From the NCBI GenBank assembly GCA_012295275.1, contig CM022668.1, positions 2,565,489 through 2,612,988 on the forward strand: 47,500 bases of DNA, given 5' to 3'. Shown one piece after another: positions 22,440 through 33,630 of this stretch (positions are counted from its first letter, which is position 1; each line of letters opens with the position of its first letter). The notes under the pieces were generated by a model. It saw nothing but the letters and a program-made list of their open reading frames with translations, was not told the origin of the DNA and did not search any database. The translations under genes and the position numbers were made by a program. This stretch comes from Chrysomallon squamiferum (Eukaryota > Mollusca > Gastropoda > Neomphalida > Peltospiridae).

Positions 22440-22660
22440 GATTAATTGTAAGTGTCGTTAAACACTCTTTTTTCTTTCTGCGTCTCACCCTGCAAAGTCT
22501 GAACAGATCATTTCTACTCATCCTCCATTGAGTGGTGGTCTTCATTTCCATGTCCTGGCAAAGTTAATAGGTCATTTGATGTCCAGATGACACCAGGTCC
22601 ATAGCATGATAAGTCACGCCTCAGCGACTCCCTGGAGAACAAGAGGCATAAAATGAATAA
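22440..22660. promoter_or_regulatory. Complex-sequence island, possible conserved non-coding element
   Basis: Non-repetitive, GC-richer than its surroundings (for example CACGCCTCAGCGACTCCCTG near 22,615). No sustained open frame. Function unknown. Confidence 0.2.
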
Positions 22661-22739
22661 TGATAACAGTAATTTTATCATCAATAATTTAACAATTCAT
22701 GTTCTGCACTGGACAGTCATCATGAGAAAGCTTAAACAG

Positions 22740-23215
22740 TTGTGTAGAAAATAGTTTAACTGTTGTTTTATGTTAAACAGTTTCAGACAGAATATTATTT
22801 TATCTTTTTGCCTTTTTTTTTGATTAACTGTTTCGCAGAGAATATTTTAATAACCTTTTTTTCTTTAATGACAAACATTTGTAAAAATATTTTTTTATGA
22901 AAAGTAATTTAGAATATGATAAATTAATTATTTAATTTTTATTTTTCACGGTAAATGTTTATTAAAAATTTTTTTTTTTTGTTTTACTGTGTTTATGAAA
23001 ACTTAAACAGAAAATATTATTTTATATTTCTTACATTTTTATAATAAACTGTTTTGTAGAAAATAATATTTTAATTATTTTGTTTAATGAAAACTGTTAA
23101 ATACCATATATTATTTTATGTTCTTTTTTCTTTTTATGATAAAATGTTTTATAGAAAATATTATTTTAATGTAATCTTTATATGAAAAAGTATTTCATAG
23201 AAAATAGTGTAACTG
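22740..23215. repeat. Very diverged tandem repeat of about 60 bp
   Basis: Phrases like AACTGTTT(T)(G/C)(T/G)AGAGAAAATATTATTTTAA recur near 22,776, 22,828, 23,005, 23,047, 23,148 and 23,196, separated by T-rich stretches. This is an eroded AT-rich satellite. From 23,216 to 23,757 no feature is recognised except a T/C-rich run at 23,428-23,467. Confidence 0.55.
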
Positions 23216-23757
23216 CTTTTATTAACAGAATCTTAAGAACTTAACTTTTGTTGACTTGATGTTAGTGACAAAATGAATATAAAAAAACTTGGCATTATAA
23301 AACCAATGGTCAAATCTTGATCATGACAAACCTTAGTTCATCTCCCATTCCAAACATTGCTCCAGAACTGATGAGTCTTTAATATTATTTTATAAAACAT
23401 TATCTGAAATTCCTATTAAAATATCATTTCTTTTTTCTTTTCTTTTCTTTTTCCTTTTTTTTTTTCTTTAAAATAACCTACATTTTCAAGCCAGCATGTT
23501 TTATTTTGGGTTAAATACAGAGTCAGTTGCATAACACAGTTTCTATTTCCAGTGAGCACTAAGCCAAATGTCTAGAATTATTTCTGCATTGATCAGCCTG
23601 TCAGAATAAATCACATGTTTACAGTGGAGAGAGAGAGTTGTGTTAAAACAGCCTGGAGAACTGGTCACATTTGAAATACTTGATCCCCAGCAAGCAGGCA
23701 GCAAGTTGTATACCTAGCTCTGTGTCCACTCACTTCATTCCATTCATACATAGTTCA

Positions 23758-23791
23758 GTGTGTGTGTCTGTGTGTCTCTGTGTGTGTGTCT

Positions 23792-23842
<51 letters not shown>

Positions 23843-23925
23843 TGTGTGTGTGTGTGTGTGTGTCTGTGTGTGTGTGTGTGTCTGTGTGTGTCAGTCTGTC
23901 TGTGTGTCTGTGTGTGTATGTGTGT

Positions 23926-23970
<45 letters not shown>

Positions 23971-24195
23971 TGTGTGTGTCTGTGTGTCTGTATGTCTGTG
24001 TGTGTGTGTGTGTCTGTGTGTGTGTCTGTCTGTCTGTGTGTCTCTGTGTGTGTGTGTGTGTCTGTGTTTCTGTGTGTGTGTGTGTCTGTGTGTCTGTGTG
24101 TGTGTGTGATTGTGTCTGTGTGTGTGTCTTGTCTTTGTGTCTGTGTGTGTGTCTCTGTGTGTGTGTGTCTGTGTGTGTGTCTGTGTGTGTGTGAT

Positions 24196-24237
<42 letters not shown>

Positions 24238-24238
24238 G
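23758..24238. repeat. TG/TCTG compound array (about 480 bp)
   Basis: TG runs punctuated by TCTG at irregular multiples, with phrases such as GTGTGTCTGTCTGTCTGTGT. All long V/C/S and H/T frames here are repeat-derived. Confidence 0.95.
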
Positions 24239-24353
24239 TGTACTAGAAAACCTAAAACAGGATTACATTTGTATGTTGGATGTTTCATTTATTGTGTTGT
24301 TCTATCATTAAACTACACATTGTTTAGAAACAAAAGTCCAATAACAATTATAA

Positions 24354-24366
24354 CAATAACAATAAC

Positions 24367-24425
<59 letters not shown>

Positions 24426-24447
24426 TAACAATAACAATAATAATAAC
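24354..24447. repeat. AAT array flanked by AACAAT units
   Basis: AACAAT hexamers on both sides of about 20 AAT units, a symmetrical arrangement. Confidence 0.93.
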
Positions 24448-24499
24448 ACACCTCTGTTATATTTTTCTTGTCTCTTTTGATGGTGCATCCACTTAAGTG

Positions 24500-24700
24500 T
24501 TTGATTTATGCTATTGGCCATTTCCTCAATCAGACGCACCATATTGTCCACTCACTGGTCAGTGACAAAAGCCGTGCAGTGTCTGACCACTGGGCAAGTT
24601 TTGTGTGCGTGTCATTTTGACAGAGAGGCTATGATCACTATTGTCTGACAGACGTCTTTTTATTTGACGTTTGCCTCCGAGCAAAACAAAAACAATTTGA
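24500..24700. promoter_or_regulatory. Complex-sequence island, possible conserved non-coding element
   Basis: Non-repetitive and CpG-containing (AGACGCACCATATTGTCC, TTTGCCTCCGAGC). It holds the short inverted repeat CACTGGTCAGTG at about 24,555 and its relative CAGTG-N6-CACTG nearby. No coding frame. From 24,701 to 25,010 I see nothing. Confidence 0.2.
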
Positions 24701-25006
24701 TTAACAGAGAAAAAAGTAATAGCAGAGATTAAGAGATGAAATTAATGTGAGATTATGATGCTTCAAGCATATTGTGGTTCACTGGCAGTGTGGTGCTCTG
24801 ATTAAAATGGAGGAAATTGCATGGCTTGTTTTTTTTTTTGAGGGGGTGTTTGTTATCAAATGATGAGTATTTGATTTAGATTGGGTTTTTTTGGAGATGA
24901 AAAACCAAAAAAGCTGGCTAAAAGTTCATGGTGATGTGTTGTATCTCTGTAGCAATTTATTTTACTAATAGAAGTAATTATGAGAGATGTTAAAAGATAT
25001 TGAGAA

Positions 25007-25011
<5 letters not shown>

Positions 25012-25095
<84 letters not shown>

Positions 25096-25256
25096 GAGAG
25101 ACAGAGACACAGAGAGACAGACAGAGACACAGAGACAGACAGAGAGAGAGAGGAGACAGATACAGAGACAGAATGTTAGAGAGACAGAGAGAGACAGACA
25201 GAGACAGAGACAGACAAAGACAGACGGACAGAGACACAGAGACAGACAGAGAGAAA
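25012..25256. repeat. (GA)n then GAGACA/GACA array
   Basis: About 35 GA units followed by GAGACAGA-type repeats. The serine/leucine minus frames are by-products. Confidence 0.95.
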
Positions 25257-25404
25257 GTTAATAAAGTGGCTGTCAGTTAGTGAGGATTTGTTAATATTTT
25301 TTATTATTTTAATTATGATAATGATGGACAGATAAATAGATAACCTATCTTTGATAAACCAGTAAAAAGACACTGGTTAGAATGGGAAAATGTACAGCAG
25401 TAAA

Positions 25405-25472
25405 GCTGAAGAGAACTGATACTGTGAACTGTCACACATCAGTCCATCTCTCTAACCACTGGGCCACTGTGC
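25405..25472 (-). mobile_element. tRNA-like SINE relic, minus strand
   Basis: On the minus strand TGGCCCAGTGGTTAGAGAGA is a strong tRNA A-box match. GTATCAGTTCTC, about 38 nt later, is a weak B box. As at 22,373, the body is not an intact tRNA, so a SINE fragment is the best reading. Confidence 0.5.
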
Positions 25473-25575
25473 ATGTGTGTGTGTGTGTGGGGGGGTAAGC
25501 AGTAGGCCAAACCAAGAAAACAAAATGTTTTAAAGTGATCTGAAATGAGCAGTTTGCACTGGTTAATAGTTACTG

Positions 25576-25650
25576 TTGAATGTGAGATTGAATGTGAGCT
25601 TGAATGTGAGCTTGAATGTGAGCTTGAATGTGAGATTGAATGTGAGTGTG
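25576..25650. repeat. 12-bp minisatellite, six copies
   Basis: TTGAATGTGAG(A/C) repeats in order A, C, C, C, A, then a partial copy, starting at 25,576. Confidence 0.93.
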
Positions 25651-25944
25651 AGATTATATTAAGTATGAGAGCTGGGAGGAGGTGTGGATTTTATTGATTT
25701 TGATTTACTGTTAAATACTCATTTAGTGACAAGCTATCCAGTTACCTCCCCTGCGAGTTCTCCTGTCACTGAGGAAGAAAAGTGGAAATGGAGAAATCAG
25801 ATAAGTTTTTTACAGAATTCAGACGTTTTAACCATTTCTCATGTTTTACTTCCAGTCTACTGTTTTAACAACCTTTACTGATAATAAAGTGTATTTAAAA
25901 TACAACAGATTCCATTCCACTCCTACGTATATGGATTGTTAAAG

Positions 25945-26050
25945 GTCATGGTATGTATTTTACTGTTAGTGGGAGGGTGCATATACAACATCTCTTGCTG
26001 CTAACTGACCAGTAGGGTATCCTCCCGAAAATAAACTGTATGAAAAATAA
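25945..26050. repeat. Dispersed repeat, copy 1
   Basis: GGTCATGGTATGTATTTTAC, then TGGGAGGGTGCATATA (25,970), 'CATCTCTTGCT', 'AACTGA' and ATAAACTGTATGAA match, in order and at similar spacing, a second copy at 46,111-46,250. Identity is moderate, by eye. Element class unknown. Confidence 0.55.
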
Positions 26051-26112
26051 GCATGTGACTTGATGGGAGGTCATTCTTAGCTATCAACACTTTGTTCTGT
26101 GAAAATATTGCA

Positions 26113-26365
26113 TACAACATATACACACACACAATACACACACATACACACACACAAACATTTTCATACACACCCATAAACATACACATGCACACATGTG
26201 CATTCATCTTGCATTCTCACACACAGACACATGTACACACATACAAACACACACACACACACACAAACATTCTCACACACACATACAAACATCTTGCATA
26301 CACACACACATACATAATTTCTTGCACACATTTCACAAACATTCTCATACACACCCATACACATT
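26113..26365. repeat. CA-rich degenerate repeat
   Basis: CACACA runs with recurring phrases 'AAACATTCTCACACAC', 'CATCTTGCAT' and 'CATACACACCCATA' at about 26,160-26,360, showing a loose higher-order unit. Confidence 0.85.
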
Positions 26366-26379
26366 TTGTGCATTCATTC

Positions 26380-26473
26380 CACAAAATAAAGACTAGTATT
26401 TCATTTCATTTTACTTTCACACAAAATAAAGACTAGCATTTCATGTTCAAAAAAAAAAAAAAAAAAAAAAAAA
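26380..26473 (+). repeat. 40-bp duplication with AATAAA and poly(A) tail
   Basis: CACAAAATAAAGACTAG at 26,380 and 26,420 (40-bp period). The second AATAAA lies about 20 bases before a 25-base poly(A) at 26,449-26,473, the layout left by a retroposed, polyadenylated transcript. Coding content upstream is not recognisable. Confidence 0.5.
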
Positions 26474-26531
26474 TGGTAACTGCAAACATGATTGACAAAG
26501 TCCAAACATTAAATCTGGTTACCAAGTAAAG

Positions 26532-26537
<6 letters not shown>

Positions 26538-26574
<37 letters not shown>
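26538..26574. repeat. poly(T) run (about 37 bases)
   Basis: Uninterrupted T tract 65 bp after a poly(A) run. The two tracts could pair, or mark retroposed tails in opposite orientation. Confidence 0.95.
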
Positions 26575-26575
<1 letters not shown>

Positions 26576-26579
26576 CATC

Positions 26580-26890
26580 CTTTGAGAATTTTCATCTGTA
26601 ATTGCTCACTGAGTGAATCTTCAAGTTAGCTGATCAATGGATATCAAATTTGCCCTGCATGATTCCCAGCTGTTTGAATGCAATTACAGAGGGACAATTT
26701 CAATTAGGCCCTGCTAACCGATAACGGAGAACAAATCAGCGAAAGTCTTTATCAGCAGTGAGGGCCCTTTGTCCGAACTCTCCCATGTCAAGTGTGCCGT
26801 GAGCATCCTACACAGTCCTTGCGCTAAATATCCTACTTTTAATTAGGATAGCGTTTGTTTTCACAGCTACTGCACGTGTGCAGAAAACTG
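26580..26890. promoter_or_regulatory. Strong candidate conserved non-coding element
   Basis: Some 300 bp of high-complexity sequence with no low-complexity runs and no sustained frame, containing homeodomain-type cores (GCAATTACAG near 26,680 and TTCAATTAGG near 26,699), TGATCAATGGATATCAA and GCACGTGTGC (an E-box, CACGTG, near 26,873). It is the most complex non-coding island of this length in the window. Conservation is inferred from texture and must be tested. Confidence 0.35.
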
Positions 26891-26919
26891 TGGGTGTGGT
26901 CTTTTCCCCACACCAGTGG

Positions 26920-27150
26920 TTTTAATAAGATGTTGAAATTGAAATTTTTTTTTTAATAAGGTTTTGAAAATAGTGATTTTAGAAAGGTTTTGGAAATGAT
27001 AATTTTATTAAGGTTTTGAAAAAGATAATTTTATTAAGGTTTTGAAAAAGATGAGTCTAATAAGGTTTTGAAAATGATCATTTTAATAAGGTTTTGAAAA
27101 TAGTGATTTTAGAAATATTTGAAAATAATAATTTTATTAAGGCTTGTAAC
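26920..27150. repeat. 26-bp tandem repeat, about eight copies
   Basis: AAGGTTTTGAAAATGATAAT-type units recur from about 26,958 to 27,140 with a period near 26 bp. The unit is AT-rich with one conserved AAGGTTTTG core. Confidence 0.88.
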
Positions 27151-27289
27151 AATTTTGAAAATGACTTTTGAGCTGTTGTTTTTTAAACTGAAAGGAAGTA
27201 GATTTCTGTTGTGTGTTTGGATGTTTGACTGTTCACAACTGTTTTTTTAAGTAAAGAAACAAAACTGAACATCTGTGCTTCTTGCTAGG

Positions 27290-27600
27290 TTTGTGAGTGT
27301 CTGTATATCTCTATGTATTTTGTCTATATATGTGTTTATGTCTGTTTTTGTGTGTGTGTGTGCATTTTTGTGTGTGTGTGCGTGTGTGTATGCATGTGTG
27401 TGTGTGTGTGCATGTGTGTGTGTGTGTGTATGCATGTGTGCATTTGTGTGTGTGCACGCACTTGTGCATATTAATAAAATTCTATGTCCTAGAATATTTT
27501 TGTATATCTGTCTTTTGCTATGTGTCTATATGTTTATGTCTGTATTAGTAAAATTATATATCTGTATGTGTCTATGTGTGTGTCTGTCTGTGTGTTAGTA
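27290..27600. repeat. TG-rich tracts, two blocks
   Basis: Interrupted TG/TGCATG repeats at 27,290-27,470 and 27,555-27,598. 'TTAATAAAATTCTATGTC' and 'TTAGTAAAATTATATATC' flank similar TG phrases, so the second block may be a diverged duplicate of the first. A (TCTG)n run lies at about 27,696-27,712 and a poly(A) at 27,779-27,798. The rest to 28,250 shows no gene. Confidence 0.8.
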
Positions 27601-28251
27601 AAAGTACACATCCAAAATGTCTTAGTATATACATTTTGTTGAATGAATATTTCTCCATATATGTGCATGTTATTTATATAGGCAAGTGTATTTGTCTGTC
27701 TGTCTGTTTGTCTGTTTATTCTTCCATGATTTCACACTCTTAATTCAATACTATCAAATACACTGAACAAACTTTTTTGAAAAAAAAAAAAAAAAAAACA
27801 ACCAGTATTAAACATTCTTTTTTTATAAAGAAAATTATTAAAATATTTAATATTGTAAACAAAAAAATCATTACAAAATTGTGATGTATTTAAAAGAAAA
27901 CATTTAAAACTCTGTAGAGTGTGACATTTTCACTTCTGGAGAACAAAGAGAACAGTTTTTCTGCTCACTGGTGAGTACTCATGCTCACACTTAAAGAGAA
28001 TTAACATGTGAAACCAGGCAGAGACATTCTGATTCCTGGTGGATTAAAAGATCTGAGAAACATCTTTCCATGACCAGACTCATGCTGTGTAGAGTTAGGC
28101 TCTTCCTGTTTTAGAGTGTGCTCGTGTTTACAGAAATCACTGGCTGCTGGCTTTTTCATTTCAGTTTTTATTTTTTCACTCGTTTGTGCTTTCACTTTCT
28201 TTTTCTGTATTTTTTCTCTGACTTTGGATCTTTTTACATTCCTTCTTTGAC

Positions 28252-28255
28252 ACTC

Positions 28256-28286
<31 letters not shown>

Positions 28287-28344
28287 CTCTCTCTCTCTTT
28301 CTCTCTCTTTCTCTGTCTCTTTCTCTCTCTCTCTCTTTTCTCTC

Positions 28345-28379
<35 letters not shown>

Positions 28380-28380
28380 G
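28252..28380. repeat. (CT)n microsatellite with TTTCTC interruptions
   Basis: Pyrimidine strand on plus. From 28,381 to 29,215 the DNA is complex to AT-rich, with no recognised gene. Confidence 0.95.
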
Positions 28381-29214
28381 ATTTATTTAATATATTTTTC
28401 TTTCTCTCTTTATTTTTAACTCTGTGTTGGTGTTTAATTTTAACTTATTTAAAAAAAAAAATAAAACTTTGACCTGACTGATGGATTTCAACATTCAGAA
28501 GAAAGAAATCCATTCACTTCAGTAAATCAATACAGAGATGACTGAAATCAGTGATCAGCAGTCAAATGTCAGCTGACAGGAAGCAGATGGCAGCCATGTT
28601 GTTTCTACAGAAAAACTTACTAATTGATTTTTCTTCAGCTGAATATTTCACACCTTGGTGCAGATACCACTGACATATCAGGGGTCTCATAAAACAACTT
28701 CACACATCAAATGACTGCAATAAGAGTTGTCTTTGTACACATAAATCTGACAGAACACAGGCTGGGTTCCCAGTTTTGTGTCTCTGGTTCTGCTCTGTGG
28801 GGGGTCGTTTTTGTTGTTTTATTTCCTTCACACTAGAAAATGTTTTAATTAATTTTTGTCGTTATTTTGTGGGACGTGATGTGATTTTTTATTATTATTT
28901 TTTTTATACTTTTTAATTTTACAAAGTGAATAAAACAAAAAATAATGTATTCATTATCAAAGAGATTTTATTTGACAATGAAAGTTAAAAATAGTTTAAG
29001 TATTTCCGTGTTTATGATTGATTGTGAAATGGAATCTAATGCGTGACATCTAATAAAAAAAAAAACAATTTGTATTTCTTATATTACAGATTTATTACAC
29101 AAGACTGTTTAATGATTACTGTAATTGTTATTTTTCTCTTTACCTTTTTATATCATTTAATATCCACAGTTCTAGAGACAAAACAAAAAATAATAATAAG
29201 TGTGTCATAATCTT

Positions 29215-29325
<111 letters not shown>

Positions 29326-29469
29326 GGCCATTTATACTGAATAGAAAGATAAATGTCAGGTTTCTGTATTTTCTTTCACTCCAGAGATAAAACCTGAACA
29401 TCATTTTAGATTTTCTTTTATTCAAAAATAGAAAAACTAATAATCATTCTGTGTAGGGATTTTTATTAT

Positions 29470-29547
29470 TAAAAATAAAATCTAAATTTAAAATTAAAAT
29501 AAAATAAAATAATAATAAATAAATAAATAAATAAATAAATAATAGTG

Positions 29548-29580
<33 letters not shown>

Positions 29581-29585
29581 TAAAT
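29470..29585. repeat. AAAT and AAT microsatellite cluster
   Basis: AAAT units (29,515-29,540) followed by AAT units with GAT interruptions. Confidence 0.9.
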
Positions 29586-29851
29586 TTTAGACAGAAAACT
29601 TGACATCAATCTATATTTTCTTTTATTCAAAAAAAAAAGAGGAAAACTAAACATTACAATTTTTTCCCTTCTTATATTTTACACAGAAAACAAAACAGTA
29701 GGTCAGTGTTTTTATAATCAAATCAGTGACAAACAAATCAATACAAGAAGAAACAATAATCAGGTTTCACATCAGTCATTCCGTGGAGATATCTCGTAGA
29801 TTAGTGACGAATCATTTCACTTTCCACGACTCTCACACTTTGTCAAATCTC

Positions 29852-30112
29852 TGCTGGATCCAGCTGGATCAGAATCCAGGAGGGATCTGAAACTGAGAGA
29901 AGTAGAAAGATCCAGAATCCAGGAGGGTAGAAACACATGTCACCATGACAAAGATCTAAAACTGAGAGAAAAACATTGTCACTCATGACAAAGATCTAAA
30001 ACTGAGAGAAGTAGAAAAACATTGTCACTCAGATAGACAAAGATCTAAAACTGAGAGAAATAGAAAAACACTGTCACTGTGACAGACAAAGAACTGAAAC
30101 TGACATAAACTT
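29852..30112. repeat. Tandem repeat of about 50 bp, several copies
   Basis: GACAAAGATCTAAAACTGAG recurs at about 29,948, 29,990 and 30,038, with a diverged copy near 30,085. Each is followed by 'AGAAAAACA(T/C)TGTCACT'. Upstream, AGAATCCAGGAGGG occurs twice (29,870 and 29,914) next to 'CTGAGAGAAGTAGAAA', showing that the array shares an origin with that block. Confidence 0.88.
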
Positions 30113-30178
30113 GATTATGTAGAAAAACTTGGTTGATGATAAAACTGGAAACAGTACTAGATACACATTCTTAGATTT

Positions 30179-30301
30179 GCATATTAAAATAGCCATTTAA
30201 GCTTTTCCTGTGCTTTTAATTTGTTTAGCAATTTTCTTTGCATATTAAATTAGCCATTTAAACTTTTCCTGTAATTTTTTTAATTTGTTTAGCAATTTTC
30301 T
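30179..30301. repeat. About 61-bp tandem duplication
   Basis: GCATATTAAAATAGCCATTT (30,179) and GCATATTAAATTAGCCATTT (30,240) head two near-identical copies ending in TTTAGCAATTTTCT. From 30,302 to 31,390 I see AT-rich, mostly complex DNA with no gene. Confidence 0.9.
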
Positions 30302-31393
30302 GCTGTTAGTAATGATGATTTCTTGTGTGTTAGAAATAAATGATTGCTACTGCTAAATATCTCTTCATAACATGACTTAAATTTCATTTGTCATGGCAGT
30401 TCAGATTTAACACTATAACATAGTTTACAGATCTGTATTCAGTGTCCTGTAGGAGCAAAGACCTGACACACAACACATTATCTCTGTAACTGATATTTCA
30501 GGTCCAGGGAATTTAACTCTTACAGTAATACTGTTTACAGAATCTGTATTCAGGCTATATAGAGAGTGAGAATCTGTTTTATAACATTACTGATATTTAA
30601 CTTAAACCACTGTTATAATAATATAATTTATAAAAACTTGTATAGTGCAAGTACTAGATATATATCACTTACATTTCAGTCTCTATGTAATTTATTGCAA
30701 CTGTTACAGATTACAATATCTAGAGTAGATAATTAATATTGTATTGTACTAGATGAGCTAGAGGTTACTCTATAACCTGGCTGATATTTCACTGTCTGTG
30801 TAATGTAATTGAAATGATATTAATCATTTCAGAGCCACAGTATGGTACAACACATACCTGCCAGTGCCAGGTATTTTGGTAAAATTACCTATTTTTGCTC
30901 CCTACTCCTGTATGTTACAGATGATGTTATTCAGTGCATTATGTTGAGATAACTTGTAAATGGCAGTCTTCAGGCATATCAGAATATCTCACCAATGACT
31001 CCAAAAGGCTTAAAGCTGTTTGCAGTGTCTGGTATCTCTGTCTAATCTAGTGTAGCACTGACACTGAAAATTAACTCTGTGAATGATAACTTGACTGTCA
31101 GAGTCCAGGGACGAAGTTCTGACAATTGTTGCATTTGCTGATGTCACTGGAGACATGACGACGATGATGACTGTGTAGTGACGTCGTCTCACAAATGTGT
31201 GGTTGTTTACATTAATCATTGATACTGTGAGTCATCTTTTTACTCACACTCAGACAGTGAGGTTTCTGTAAATAAATAATAAGATAAAGAAGGAAGTAAG
31301 AATTAAAAGACTATCACTTTGGAATTACACGAGATTCTGAAACTGGGCAATGGTGGAAGAAAACCTTCTGCAGTTTTAGTGTTTTTTGGTTTT

Positions 31394-31466
31394 TATTTAT
31401 TTATCTATTTATTTATTTATTTATTTATCTATTTTTCTATTTATTTATTTATTTATTTATTTATTA
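31394..31466. repeat. (TTTA)n microsatellite
   Basis: TTTA units with CTAT interruptions. From 31,467 to 32,250 no gene seen; near 31,800-31,920 the phrase 'TGATGTAATAAACAA' recurs twice. Confidence 0.9.
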
Positions 31467-32250
31467 TAATGATTATTATTTCTGTTAATTAATTTTTTGT
31501 AAGAAATAACCTTTTTTCTACTATAACACAAACATTTTTAATTTTTTTTTATTTTTTTTTTTTTTTTAGCTAAATGTTAATATTATTTTAAAAATATTAC
31601 ACTGTAAACAAAATAATAATTAAATTAAATATCTGTACACAGATGAAACAGTGTGAACGAGAGTTGAAAAGCAATCATTATATTTAAGTTAATTTATGAC
31701 TGTAAATAATTTGTCTCAGGAGAGTTATATCAGTCTCAGATTTATGAGTTTTCTGCTGTAACTTTCAACGTAATCATGTTATTTTCAAAACAATCACACT
31801 TATGATGTAATAAACAATGGCTTCCATAGTGATTGATGATGTCATTAACAATGTGAGAGGTTTCCCCGTGGCGACTGATGATGTAATAAACAACAGGAAT
31901 GGTTTTCCTAACAGTGTTCCTCCATTACTGGGTTACGTCATAAAATAGAGGAACAGGACTAGAAATTAAAAAGTGCATTTAGTTATTTATTTCAACAGTT
32001 GGGGTAATATTGAGTTACTTCATCATTAGCTAATAACAATTATTTGTATTGGATCCTGCTTGCTTTGTGACCAGTGTTACAATCTTCACCATTTGATTGG
32101 AAGATGAGTTTTACTGACGTGAAGAATTCTTGTCCGTAACTACACTGAGCTGGTGCAAACTTGTCTGTAGTAATTAAAGAAATGTAACATTTGTACATCG
32201 TATTTTATATATTTATATTGAATGTCAAAGAATTCCTTTTGTTACATTTT

Positions 32251-32252
<2 letters not shown>

Positions 32253-32303
<51 letters not shown>

Positions 32304-32308
32304 TATTA

Positions 32309-32342
<34 letters not shown>

Positions 32343-32347
32343 TTTTT
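32253..32347. repeat. poly(T)-(TA)n-poly(T)
   Basis: About 45 T, a short TA run (32,307-32,325), then about 22 T. Confidence 0.95.
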
Positions 32348-32589
32348 AATAAATATTAAAGCATCTCAGTAGAAATGACAGTTTTCATTGATTAACTTAC
32401 AAAACTGGATTTTTGGCAGATTTTTTTTAAAACACAAAATCTTAATAAAGCCTTTAACAATAGCACTCACAATAAACACACTTTTATGATAATTTTAAAC
32501 CTTAAAAAATAACAAACTATTCATCATTGTTCTCTTTTTAAAAATCTTTTTCACCTTGTTCTTTAAAATATTGTTATTTGCCTGAATGG

Positions 32590-33275
32590 TTTATTTTTAA
32601 TCATAGCAGTCTTGTCTCTTATTCTTCAGTTTAGCCCAAACATTTATTTATCATATGATATAGTTACCATTGTTTTAATAAAATTTTTTTTATTGTGGCA
32701 GTCCTCATATTGCTGAAACACTTTAACATTTATTTATTTTGCTACTGTTGCTGTAACATTTATTTATCATGACACTGCTTTCAGTCTTATAATATATTTA
32801 TTATTGCAGTCCTTTTATTTTTACAGGATTTATTTCACTAATACTTATTTATTGAGGCAGACCTCTCATTGCTATAAACATTTTAACATTTATTTATTGT
32901 GTCATTGTTGCTGTAACATTTATTTATCATTACAGTCCTATATTTGCTATAACACTTTTTTCATTTTTTTTTTCATTGCAGTCCTCATTTCTTATAATAC
33001 TTATTTTATTGTGGCAGTCCTCTCATTGCTTATATAAATATATTGTGGCAGTCCTCGTTCGTATAATGCTTATTAATTGTGGCAGTCCTCTCATTGCTTG
33101 CATCTACATATTGTGGCAGTCCTCATTCGTATAATGTTTATTAATTGTGGCAGTCCTCTCATTGCTTATATACATATATTGTGGCAGTCCTCATTCGTAT
33201 AACGCTTATTTAATTGTGACAGTCCTCATTCGTATAAATGCTTATTAATTGTGGCAGTCCTCTCATTGCTCTAAC
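32590..33275. repeat. Minisatellite with a 68-bp higher-order unit
   Basis: GTGGCAGTCCTCTCATTGCT occurs at 33,011, 33,079, 33,147 and 33,251. Between these, at half-period, lies GTGGCAGTCCTC(A/G)TTCGTATAA, so a 68-bp unit is made of two related monomers of about 34 bp. The last interval is 104 bp, one extra monomer. Leftward from 33,000 the array decays into 'CATTTATTTAT..GCAGTCCT' copies back to about 32,590. Confidence 0.9.
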
Positions 33276-33630
33276 ACAAATTGCCCCTTTCAGACCTGAG
33301 TGCACAGACGCTGGGTGTGTGTAGAGCAGAAACCAGTGAATGGAGGTGATGTCCAGCAATAACATGCTTTGTTGTGACATGTCCAGGGGTCGTCTCTTTG
33401 TTGTCACGGGTCACTGAATGTCCAGTCATTATTTCCACCATTTGATGTGCATTTCCAGGTCTTGACCAGCGTCCGTACATAATCAGGCCAATGCACTGAC
33501 CACAGTGTGGACATAATCAAGCCATTGGAATTAATCTTATTTGTCCAGTTCAGGCTTTGTCTCCACTCTAATCTAACCCTGCTTCCTCTCTGAAACAAAT
33601 CGGTTATGAAATTAATAAGGTGGGGCCCTT
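33276..33630. promoter_or_regulatory. Candidate conserved non-coding element
   Basis: About 350 bp of complex sequence with several CpGs. It contains AATTAATCTTATTTG, two ACATAATCA(G/A)GCCA phrases (33,478 and 33,511) and a TGACATGTCCAGG stretch. Short minus frames overlap but none resembles a domain. From 33,631 to 34,362 no other feature is seen apart from a short TG run at 33,810-33,828. Confidence 0.25.

Noticed and set aside
23671-24288. 191-residue Cys-Val-Ser frame resembling a keratin-associated or cysteine-rich secreted protein
   Set aside because: The frame begins in complex DNA but the body is TG/TCTG microsatellite. All frames and both strands are similarly open.
28001-28195. 64-residue minus frame in complex DNA
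   Set aside because: Short, with no recognised motif, and the flanks lack clear acceptor/donor pairs.
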